A stretch of DNA of 10,945 nt, from the NCBI GenBank assembly GCA_964360145.1, contig CAYHWW010000113.1, positions 1 to 10,945 on the forward strand. The letters are read 5' to 3'. The DNA comes from CAYHWW01 sp964360145 (lineage in GTDB: Bacteria; Bdellovibrionota; UBA1018; CAYHWW01). Positions 5,094-10,945 of this stretch are shown in pieces. The position numbers and the translations under genes were made by a program. Numbering within the stretch: the first letter of the stretch is position 1; every line of letters starts with the position of its first letter. The notes beneath the pieces were generated by a model that worked only from the letters and a program-made list of their open reading frames with translations, made no database searches and was not told where the DNA came from.

Positions 5094-5861
5094 ATGGCTT
5101 TCGAACCCCTCAGATCCCCCATCTTCGACAAAGTCCTCCACCTTGAGCACGGCTTCTACACCGCCAACGTGGAGCCCCCAGCACCCCTGGGCCGCGCCCA
5201 CCAGGTTCACGGCGCGGACATCAAAGAATACATTGGTGAGGAATCACTAAACCCTCATGTGCTGCCTAAGGCCGACGCCGTCATGACGGTGGTGAAGGAC
5301 CTCTGGGTGGGAGTGCAGACCGCGGACTGCATCCCTGCCCTCATGGCCCCCATCGCGGGCCCCGCGGTCATCGCCGTCCACGGGGGATGGCGCGGAGTCC
5401 TGGAGGGAATCTTCCCTCGCGCACTTGAGGCCATGGAAAAAAAAGGCATTCGCCCCCGGGACATGCTGGCAGCCCTCGGCCCCGCCATCGGGCCCTGCTG
5501 CTTTGAGGTGGGCCCGGAATTACTCGAAGCCTTCGAGAAAAAATGGGGATGGATGTGGACCAGCTCCCCCCACCTCGTTCCCTATAAAGAGAGGCACCTG
5601 GACCTCAAGGCCATTGCGCGGATGCAGCTCGTGCACAGCGGCATGCTGGAACCCAACATCGATGTCATCCAACTCTGCACCTACTGCGGCATCCTCCGCC
5701 TCCATGGCGAGGAGTTCCGAGCGGAAACAAACGACTGGGCCAGCCATCGCAGGGCGACCCACAACGGCCTCAAGGCGGCACGCCAATGGTCCGTGATCCG
5801 CATGATGTCCCCAGAGACTGAAAAGGCAAAAAAGGCCGTTGCAACGGGCAACCTTATTTAA
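5094..5861 (+). CDS. pgeF: PgeF/YfiH family (multicopper-oxidase-like 'laccase domain') protein, peptidoglycan editing factor
   Basis: This 255-residue protein has the three conserved zinc-ligand motifs of the family: QVHG with His39, TADC with Cys79, and AVHGGWRG with His96. The AALGPAIGPCCFEVG signature and a late CTYCGILR segment are also present. In E. coli the relative YfiH/PgeF removes wrongly added L-serine from a peptidoglycan precursor, and other members act on purine nucleosides; which activity applies here is not visible. The region between GFYT and QVHG is much shorter than in most relatives, making a compact N-terminus. No ribosome-binding site precedes the ATG, so a leaderless message is possible. 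Its 3' end overlaps the convergent peptide-binding gene by 8 nt. Confidence 0.9.
   Translation: MAFEPLRSPIFDKVLHLEHGFYTANVEPPAPLGRAHQVHGADIKEYIGEESLNPHVLPKADAVMTVVKDLWVGVQTADCIPALMAPIAGPAVIAVHGGWRGVLEGIFPRALEAMEKKGIRPRDMLAALGPAIGPCCFEVGPELLEAFEKKWGWMWTSSPHLVPYKERHLDLKAIARMQLVHSGMLEPNIDVIQLCTYCGILRLHGEEFRAETNDWASHRRATHNGLKAARQWSVIRMMSPETEKAKKAVATGNLI
5828..5850 (-). terminator. Possible minus-strand terminator inside the 3' end of pgeF
   Basis: The perfect palindrome CCGTTGCAACGG (5836-5847) is followed on the minus strand by CC and six T (from the A-run at 5828-5833). It lies just past the stop of the minus-strand peptide-binding gene and would end that transcript within the opposing pgeF coding sequence. 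The stem is short, so this is tentative. Confidence 0.4.
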
Positions 5862-7347
5862 CGCCGGAGAGATCCAACAAGCCGAGAGGGTTGACCCGCA
5901 GCCCCTTGGCCCGGGGTGAAAGGGCCACGGTCATTTTGTAATGGAAGAGCGGCAATGCCACGGCCTCTTCATCAATGAGGGCGGCCGCTCTCTCGATGAG
6001 ACGCTGACGCACCGGCCCCTCGGGCTTGGTGGCAATCTTATCCAGCAGCGCGTCATACTCTTGGTTTTTCCAACCGGTGTGATTGTTGGGGCTGTCGGAT
6101 CGGAACAGAGACAGATGCGCGTAGGCATCCAGGATGACGGAAAGCCAACCGAAGCGGAACATCCCCACATCCCCACGATAGAGAGCCTGAAGATGGCTCT
6201 TCCAGTCTCGGGCCTTCAAGGTGGCATCGATGCCCCAGGCCTTCTTCAGATCGACTTGGATCTTTTCAGCGATGAGCTGATTGCGTGAACCCCCATCGAA
6301 AGCCAGCGCAAGGTCCTCAGGCACCGCTGCCACGAAGAGAGTGGAACGCATCCCGGGAGGACGAGGCGGCGGGGGACATACCCGTGGGCCTCCCAAGGCA
6401 GAGGGCAGCCAGGAACAGGCCTGTTCGCCATCCCCTTGCTGGAGTTCTAGGATGTCGGCGCGACTCACTGCGGACACCACGGCCCTACGGGCCTGCTTAT
6501 CGCGCCAAAATAGGCGACGCTGGTTAAATCCAAGATAGTAGGTCGCACGCAATGGGAACTCAGCGATTTTCCCCTGCTCCCGCAGCCGCCTGAGTTCCAG
6601 GGTAGGAACCCTCAAAAGAACGTCGAGCCCCCCTGATTGCAAAAGAGCCAAGGAGGGGGCGTCCTCCGCGACGAGGCGAAACTCCACCCGATCCGGACCC
6701 ACGGGAGGGAGGGGCCACCTAGGATTTCGGCTCAAGCCAATGACGCCAGCGGGGGAGTCCTTCTCGAACACATAGGGCCCGTTGTAGCTTTTAGCCCCCG
6801 GTCGCTGGGGAACAGCAATGATAGAAGCCAGTACGTGGGGAAAATACCCGCAAGGCTCATCAAACTCAAAGCGCAGCTCGCGATCGCCGATGGCTTTGAT
6901 TCCCACGGCGGCGAAATCCGAAAGCTTCCCCGTTTTGTAGTCCCGGGCTCCCCTAATGACGAAAAGTAGATCTGCAAGACGAGACGCCGTGTCCGGATCC
7001 AAGCCGCGCTTGAAGGCGTACATGAAATCCGCCGCGGTGATCCGCGTGCCATCGCTCCAGAGGGCATCCTTGCGAATCACGGCACGGAGACCAGGGCTCT
7101 TGTTTTTGCCCCGGGGCAAAGGCTCCAGCTCCTCCGCCAACGCCAGCTGGACACGGCCCTCGCCATCGTAGGCCGTCAGACCGCGAAGCACCAGGTTGAG
7201 GACTCGCAACGAAAGGCCATCCTCGACAAGGGAGGGGTCGAGGCTCGCGGGCTCCGCGGTGAGCTGCACAGTGAAGGGACGCGGGGACTCAGCCCGGGCC
7301 GAAACAGAGCAGACGCAGAGCAATAGGATACGGATCCAACGATGCAT
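5854..7347 (-). CDS. Periplasmic peptide-binding protein of an ABC transporter (SBP_bac_5, OppA-like)
   Basis: This 497-residue protein has a Sec signal peptide (MHRWIRILLLCVCSVSARA, likely cut after residue 19). The leader cysteines do not form a lipobox, so it is probably soluble rather than a lipoprotein. The mature start, with AEPASLDPSLVEDGLS and RGLTAYDGEGRVQLALAEE, is characteristic of family 5 solute-binding proteins for oligopeptides. The late motif FRSDSPNNHTGWKNQEYDALL is also typical. It should capture peptides, possibly cell-wall peptides, in the periplasm and hand them to a permease. No permease or ATPase gene lies nearby, so it is an orphan that must share a transporter encoded elsewhere. 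The start ATG has only a weak purine stretch upstream. It is divergent from the redox operon and converges with pgeF, overlapping it by 8 nt. Confidence 0.9.
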   Translation of the reverse strand: MHRWIRILLLCVCSVSARAESPRPFTVQLTAEPASLDPSLVEDGLSLRVLNLVLRGLTAYDGEGRVQLALAEELEPLPRGKNKSPGLRAVIRKDALWSDGTRITAADFMYAFKRGLDPDTASRLADLLFVIRGARDYKTGKLSDFAAVGIKAIGDRELRFEFDEPCGYFPHVLASIIAVPQRPGAKSYNGPYVFEKDSPAGVIGLSRNPRWPLPPVGPDRVEFRLVAEDAPSLALLQSGGLDVLLRVPTLELRRLREQGKIAEFPLRATYYLGFNQRRLFWRDKQARRAVVSAVSRADILELQQGDGEQACSWLPSALGGPRVCPPPPRPPGMRSTLFVAAVPEDLALAFDGGSRNQLIAEKIQVDLKKAWGIDATLKARDWKSHLQALYRGDVGMFRFGWLSVILDAYAHLSLFRSDSPNNHTGWKNQEYDALLDKIATKPEGPVRQRLIERAAALIDEEAVALPLFHYKMTVALSPRAKGLRVNPLGLLDLSGVK

Positions 7348-7381
7348 AAGTCTTCGTATGTGCTATCATATCCAAGAAAAT

Positions 7382-8122
7382 ATGGATTCTCTTTACCAGC
7401 ACCTGAGAGCAGCCCTAGAGGCCGGCACCGTCGCATCGACTTTGTTCGCCATGCTGCTTGCCTACCTGGGCGGCATCCTCTCCAGCTTCACTCCTTGCAT
7501 CTACCCCATGATCCCCATCACCATGGGCTTCATTGGCGGGGCGGCGGAGCGCTCCTGGAAGTCCGGCTGGCTCTTGAGTTCCTTTTACGTGCTGGGCATG
7601 GCCGCGGTGTACTCCGTGCTCGGAGTGCTCGCCAGCATCACGGGTCGCATCTTCGGCACCATGACCAACTCGCCCTCTTGGTATCTCGTGCTGGGTGGGG
7701 TCATGACCCTTTGCGCTCTCTGGATGTTCGACGTCATAGAATTCGATCCCAATGTGTGGGTCCAGCGCTTCCGCCGCAAAAAGCCCCATCAAGGCCACCA
7801 CCACCGCGTGGAAGAATCGGTTTTCGGTGCGTTCATCCTTGGCGCCTCCAGTGGCTTCATCGCCGCCCCCTGCACCACCCCCGTGCTCACGACGATCCTA
7901 GGCTACATCGCCACCCAACGCTCCGTAGGCATGGGCACCGCCCTCATGTTCTCCTTTGCCCTGGGCCTGGGCACCATCCTGGTTGCCGTGGGCACATTCA
8001 CCGGCGCCCTGAAGCTCATGCCTAAATCCGGGCGTTGGCTCAAAGTGATCAAGAACGCCTCGGGCTACCTGATCCTTGGACTGGGCTTCTACTACGTCTT
8101 TAAAGCTGGGACCCTGTCGTGA
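7382..8122 (+). CDS. DsbD-beta/CcdA-like thiol electron carrier of the inner membrane
   Basis: This 246-residue polytopic membrane protein has the paired cysteines of the DsbD transmembrane domain: Cys39 in SSFTPCIYPMIPI and Cys164 in AAPCTTPVLT, each beside conserved prolines. In the family this pair passes reducing power from cytoplasmic thioredoxin across the membrane. The periplasmic alpha and gamma domains of full DsbD are absent, so an external partner is needed. The loop between the two halves is basic and histidine-rich (KKPHQGHHHR). The frame is open upstream to 7196, but that stretch is antisense to the peptide-binding gene and lacks family character. The ATG at 7382 fits the first membrane helix, though its ribosome site is weak. 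The stop overlaps the GTG of the next gene (GTGA), so the two are probably translationally coupled. Confidence 0.88.
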   Translation: MDSLYQHLRAALEAGTVASTLFAMLLAYLGGILSSFTPCIYPMIPITMGFIGGAAERSWKSGWLLSSFYVLGMAAVYSVLGVLASITGRIFGTMTNSPSWYLVLGGVMTLCALWMFDVIEFDPNVWVQRFRRKKPHQGHHHRVEESVFGAFILGASSGFIAAPCTTPVLTTILGYIATQRSVGMGTALMFSFALGLGTILVAVGTFTGALKLMPKSGRWLKVIKNASGYLILGLGFYYVFKAGTLS

Positions 8123-9282
8123 AAAAAGAACAACAGCTTTATAAGTTCATCGCTTTGATCTACGTCGTGGCGGCCGTGGTCTCCGCTTACTTGGTTTACG
8201 ACCATTACGTCATCATCAACGGTGAGAACTTCAAAAGTTTATGCTCCGTCAGCAGCTACTTCGATTGCGATGCCGTCAACTCTTCCCCGTACTCGGTGTT
8301 TTTAGGTATCCCGGTGGCGACCTGGGGCTTGGGCTACTACGTGGGCGCCACCCTTGTGGCGGTGATGGCAAGCGCCTCGGCCTATGCCGTGCGGGAAGCC
8401 ACGCTGCTGCTGCTCCCCGGGGCTGCCGCGTCGCTCCTGGCCAGCCTGCTCCTTTTCCTCATATCGGTGACTCGCATCAACGCCGTCTGCCTGTTCTGCT
8501 CCGCCCTTTACGGCCTCAACTTCGCTGCCGCGGCCCTGTTGACTTTCTCAGCCCGCGACTGGATCTCTCGCATCCCCGCTGAGCTCCGTAAGGCCGACCA
8601 TGGTCGCATGGGTTTTTTTGCCGCGATTCTGGCCGTGGCTCTCGTCGTGACGGCGGCGTTGACCGCCCAAATGAAGCGCACGGTGCCTTTCGACGCCGCT
8701 GCTTTCGAGATGCGGCTCACGGGCACCGCGCCGGTGGCCATGGACCTGGGGCACGCTCCGCGGTTGGGCGCGACGAATCCCGTCATCCACCTCGTGGAGT
8801 TCAGCGACTTCGAATGCCCGTTCTGCGGCCGCCAGGCCCGGGAGTTGAAGCGCATACTCCGCAACTATCGCGACAAGGTACAACTCACCTTTTTCAACTT
8901 CCCCTTGGACAACTCCTGCAACCCCGCCATGGAGGGGCGCCCCCTCCACCTCTCCGCTTGCCTCGCCGCACGGGGGAGCTGGTGTGCCCACCAAAAGGGG
9001 CGCTTCGATGAGATGGCAGCCCTGATGTTCTCCAACCAAAAAGCCCTCACTTCCGAGAACCTCGTCCGCTGGGCTGGTGAGATGGGGCTCAATGCGCGGG
9101 AATTCGGCGACTGCCTCTCCAGCGAAGACGCCCGCAACGCGGTGGCCGCCGACATTCACAAAGCGCAATCCCTCGGTATCGGAACTACCCCCACCTTCTT
9201 CATCAACGGCCGCCGGTACGAAGGCCTTGTCACCGTGGAAGCCATCGACTGGATATTGGCCCACCCGGAAAAGCTGCGTTGA
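8119..9282 (+). CDS. VKOR-DsbA fusion: disulfide bond-forming membrane oxidoreductase
   Basis: This 387-residue protein joins two enzymes. Residues about 8-145 form a VKOR (vitamin K epoxide reductase-like) domain of about four to five helices, with loop cysteines Cys42 and Cys50 (CSVSSYFDC) and the quinone-side pair Cys124-x-x-Cys127 (CLFC). A further helix at about 165-183 leads to a periplasmic thioredoxin-fold DsbA domain with active site CPFC (Cys233, Cys236) and the cis-proline motif GTTPTFF (about 355-361). VKOR reoxidises DsbA using membrane quinone, so one chain can carry out the whole DsbB-DsbA pathway. Extra cysteines at 267, 281, 289 and 332 could form structural disulfides. The GTG start overlaps the stop of the DsbD-like gene, and the end overlaps the TatD gene by 4 nt. 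Confidence 0.92.
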   Translation: MKKEQQLYKFIALIYVVAAVVSAYLVYDHYVIINGENFKSLCSVSSYFDCDAVNSSPYSVFLGIPVATWGLGYYVGATLVAVMASASAYAVREATLLLLPGAAASLLASLLLFLISVTRINAVCLFCSALYGLNFAAAALLTFSARDWISRIPAELRKADHGRMGFFAAILAVALVVTAALTAQMKRTVPFDAAAFEMRLTGTAPVAMDLGHAPRLGATNPVIHLVEFSDFECPFCGRQARELKRILRNYRDKVQLTFFNFPLDNSCNPAMEGRPLHLSACLAARGSWCAHQKGRFDEMAALMFSNQKALTSENLVRWAGEMGLNAREFGDCLSSEDARNAVAADIHKAQSLGIGTTPTFFINGRRYEGLVTVEAIDWILAHPEKLR

Positions 9283-10148
9283 GCGCCGTGGACACCGTGC
9301 GCTTCATTGATACCCATGCGCACCTTGATTATGACTACCCCTTCTCCACGGAGGAATACCTCGGGCGGGCCAGCGCCGCGGGTGTTGCGGCGATTTTGAG
9401 CGTAGGCGCCGCCCGCCAGAACTGGGGGCTGGTGCAGGGTTTCGCCCGGCGGTTCCAGGGTGCTGACGGCCTCCCTTCCGTCTACTTTAGCGTTGGCATC
9501 CATCCCCACGACGCCTCGACCTTCGATGATGCCATTGCGGCGGAGATGCGGGTCTTCGCCGCCGACCCCCGCTGCGTGGCCATCGGCGAAGTGGGCCTGG
9601 ATTACCACTACGACCACTCCCCCCGGGAGATTCAGAAAACTGCCTGCTGGGACCAGTTGGTCCTGGCGCTCGAACTGGGCAAACCCGTTATTATCCACAG
9701 CCGGGATGGCGAGGACGACCTCCTCACCCTCCTCCAAGAATACGCACGGCGTTGGCGCGCCTTGGCGCCGGAGCGCAGGAGCGCCCACCCCGGCGTCATC
9801 CACTGTTTTTCTGGCTCCGTGGCCTTCGGTCGGGCCTGCCTGGACCTGGGCTTTTATCTCTCCTTTTCTGGCATGCTCACATTTAAAAAAGCAGAAGGAA
9901 TACGTGTCGTTGCAGCGCTGACCCCCCTCGAACGCATGCTGATCGAAACTGACGCTCCGTACCTGGCCCCCATGCCCCACCGGGGCAAGCAAAATGAGTC
10001 TGCCTTCGTGGTGGAGACTGCACGGAAGCTCGCCGAAATCAAAGGCCTCGGCCTCCCTGAGCTGGCGCGGGCCACCACGGCCAACGCCAACGCGCTTTTC
10101 GGCATGCGCGTTGAGACTACAACTAGTTCTATTGAACCCGGATCATGA
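9279..10148 (+). CDS. tatD: TatD-family metal-dependent hydrolase (DNase)
   Basis: This 289-residue TIM-barrel amidohydrolase carries the TatD signatures in order: IDTHAHLD (His13, His15), VGIHPHD (about 73-78), AIGEVGLDY with metal-binding Glu104, the VIIHSRD strand with His140, GVIHCFSGS with His175, and LIETDAPYL with Asp225. Family members are two-metal 3'-5' exonucleases for DNA and RNA linked to repair, and some act on D-aminoacyl-tRNA. The TTG at 9279 overlaps the previous stop (TTGA) and has GGAA 8 nt upstream; a GTG at 9288 is an alternative. No functional link to the disulfide genes is known, and co-transcription here is probably housekeeping. Confidence 0.92.
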   Translation: MSAVDTVRFIDTHAHLDYDYPFSTEEYLGRASAAGVAAILSVGAARQNWGLVQGFARRFQGADGLPSVYFSVGIHPHDASTFDDAIAAEMRVFAADPRCVAIGEVGLDYHYDHSPREIQKTACWDQLVLALELGKPVIIHSRDGEDDLLTLLQEYARRWRALAPERRSAHPGVIHCFSGSVAFGRACLDLGFYLSFSGMLTFKKAEGIRVVAALTPLERMLIETDAPYLAPMPHRGKQNESAFVVETARKLAEIKGLGLPELARATTANANALFGMRVETTTSSIEPGS

Positions 10149-10181
10149 CCCGTGATAGGAACCACGCCATCTAGGTGCCCC

Positions 10182-10817
10182 ATGGGATCGCGGTTCTTCG
10201 ATCAAATTAAAATAGTGCGCATGCTGCTCGCTCTGGTCGCGGTGCTTATTTGCACCAATGCCACCCCAGAGTCTGACGCACCCCGAGATCAGAGCGCCGC
10301 CACGGAGCATGCGACGCTGCGGGCCCTGCACGACACCCTGTTGGAACTGCAAGTCACGGAGCTCTCATTCAAGAACCGCCGCGATGCCGCCCTGGAGCGC
10401 GATCTTACCAATGCTGTGGATCAAGCACGGGCCATCCGCGAGTTCGCCCTTCGACACAGGGAGGAGCTGCCCCAGCTTTTAGAGGAAAGCAGCCGCGAAG
10501 CCCATGTGCTGCTTCACGAGGCTTTCGGGGCGCGACGCTACGGCCTGTACTCCCGACTGGAGTCCGCTCGACGCATGCTGCTGAGACTTGAGCTCATGGA
10601 CAGCGCCATTGGAGTCCCCGAAGAAATCGCTGCGATGTACAACCAGATCCTCGATAACCTCTACGCCTTCGGCATCAGCGTATCCCCCGGTGAATCTTCC
10701 GCGTTGCAGGGCGTGCTGTTTGGCCCCTCCCCCCAGGAAGCAAGCGTGCGCTATGAGCGGTTGCGCTACCATGCGGGAGCCGGCGTGGGCGCAACCGCAC
10801 GGGTTTCATCAAATTAG
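10182..10817 (+). CDS. Exported helical protein of unknown function
   Basis: This 211-residue protein begins with a short polar segment and a hydrophobic run (MLLALVAVLICTNA, about residues 14-27), a signal peptide or anchor. The cysteine there is not in a good lipobox, because the residue before it is Ile. The rest is strongly helical, charged, and rich in Leu, Arg and Glu, without cysteines or a recognisable motif; residues about 40-150 could form a helical bundle or coiled coil. The frame is open from a GTG at 10152, but I chose the ATG at 10182 because AGG sits about 7 nt upstream and the hydrophobic run then falls near the N-terminus. It starts 33 nt after tatD and is probably the last gene of that operon. 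I do not recognise the family. Confidence 0.7.
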   Translation: MGSRFFDQIKIVRMLLALVAVLICTNATPESDAPRDQSAATEHATLRALHDTLLELQVTELSFKNRRDAALERDLTNAVDQARAIREFALRHREELPQLLEESSREAHVLLHEAFGARRYGLYSRLESARRMLLRLELMDSAIGVPEEIAAMYNQILDNLYAFGISVSPGESSALQGVLFGPSPQEASVRYERLRYHAGAGVGATARVSSN

Positions 10818-10822
10818 TTTTG

Positions 10823-10889
10823 CTTTGAATACACGCGGGAGCCTGGAGAAGCGCCGACGGCGCAGGGTGGAACGCGTATCATATCAAAG
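10823..10889. other. Foldable intergenic region after the exported protein gene
   Basis: CTTTGA (10823-10828) pairs with TCAAAG (10884-10889), and ACGCG (10833-10837) pairs with CGCGT (10873-10877). GCGCC (10851-10855) pairs with GGCGC (10859-10863) as an apical hairpin with loop GAC. Together these could close one long, interrupted stem starting 6 nt after the stop codon and ending 2 nt before repeat copy 2. There is no T-run, so it is not a classic terminator. Confidence 0.4.
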
Positions 10890-10891
10890 AT

Positions 10892-10945
10892 TAGGCGAAG
10901 GGCTTTTCCCGCAGAGCGAGGCGGAGGAGGAGCCCGGCGACCAAG
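10892..10945. repeat. Structured dispersed repeat element, copy 2, cut by the window edge
   Basis: The first 30 nt (10892-10921) are identical to 4342-4371. The next 24 nt, through GGCGACCAAG at the window's last base, align to 4435-4459 with a few differences. The 63-nt module of copy 1, with its hairpin and palindrome, is missing. The copy is in the same orientation as copy 1 and also lies just after a gene. The 3' arm that would pair with TAGGC and CTTTTCCCGCA lies beyond the window. Confidence 0.85.

Noticed and set aside
7196..7381. Longer N-terminus for the DsbD-like protein
   Set aside because: The extra 62 residues are antisense to the peptide-binding protein's signal region, are polar and Arg/Ser-rich, and do not fit the family.
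9156..9992. 278-codon minus-strand open frame opposite tatD
   Set aside because: tatD has all family motifs; the antisense frame is an artefact of codon bias.
10220..10260. Lipoprotein signal in the last gene
   Set aside because: The residue before the cysteine is Ile, where lipoboxes need Gly, Ala or Ser.
1..10945. CRISPR arrays, tRNA or rRNA genes, transposases, phage genes
   Set aside because: I found no regularly spaced repeats, no cloverleaf or rRNA-like sequence, and no such coding sequence on either strand.

Overview
The window looks like chromosomal DNA from a moderately GC-rich Gram-negative bacterium. The gene set resembles Bdellovibrionota or related former deltaproteobacteria: a MinD/FlhG-like ATPase paired with a J-like/RodZ-type HTH protein, a VKOR-DsbA fusion, a CTP-dependent lipid-kinase-like membrane protein, and small secreted proteins without known relatives. 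This placement is inferred from family knowledge, not from a search. Coding density is high. TTG and GTG starts are common, and adjacent genes often overlap by 4 to 17 nt. I see no phage, transposase, CRISPR, tRNA or rRNA genes.

Layout. Positions 1-455 hold the 3' part of a membrane-anchored or exported protein. It abuts, tail to tail, a minus-strand SEC59/DGK1-like CTP transferase or kinase (456-1163). A 336-bp divergent spacer (1164-1499) carries an inverted repeat, a strong two-part hairpin and a recognisable promoter. It leads into a plus-strand operon (1500-4328): a MinD/ParA-type ATPase, a J-like plus HTH_25 protein, and an RluA-family pseudouridine synthase. After this comes a 276-bp spacer filled by a folded, repeated element (4342-4529), then a small secreted coiled-coil Cys protein (4605-5024) with its own promoter and a terminator. 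Next are a pgeF/YfiH-type gene (5094-5861) and a convergent orphan peptide-binding protein (5854-7347, minus). Divergent from that is an envelope redox operon (7382-10148): a DsbD/CcdA-like electron carrier, a VKOR-DsbA fusion and a TatD hydrolase. A further small exported protein follows (10182-10817). The window ends inside a second copy of the repeated element.

How the genes work together. The 7382-9282 pair would combine oxidising (VKOR-DsbA) and reducing (DsbD-beta-like) thiol chemistry in the envelope. PgeF and the peptide-binding protein plausibly serve peptidoglycan or peptide handling. The 1500-3358 pair looks like a spatial-organisation module, with an ATPase and a cytoskeleton-type HTH adaptor.

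The most interesting signal is the non-coding repeat. Its two visible copies share an identical 30-nt 5' arm. Copy 1 has complementary ends that can close into a long imperfect stem, internal hairpins, and a 63-nt module absent from copy 2. It is flanked by a 16-bp perfect direct repeat. That repeat duplicates the last codons of the pseudouridine synthase gene in a way that reads as an alternative, displaced gene end.
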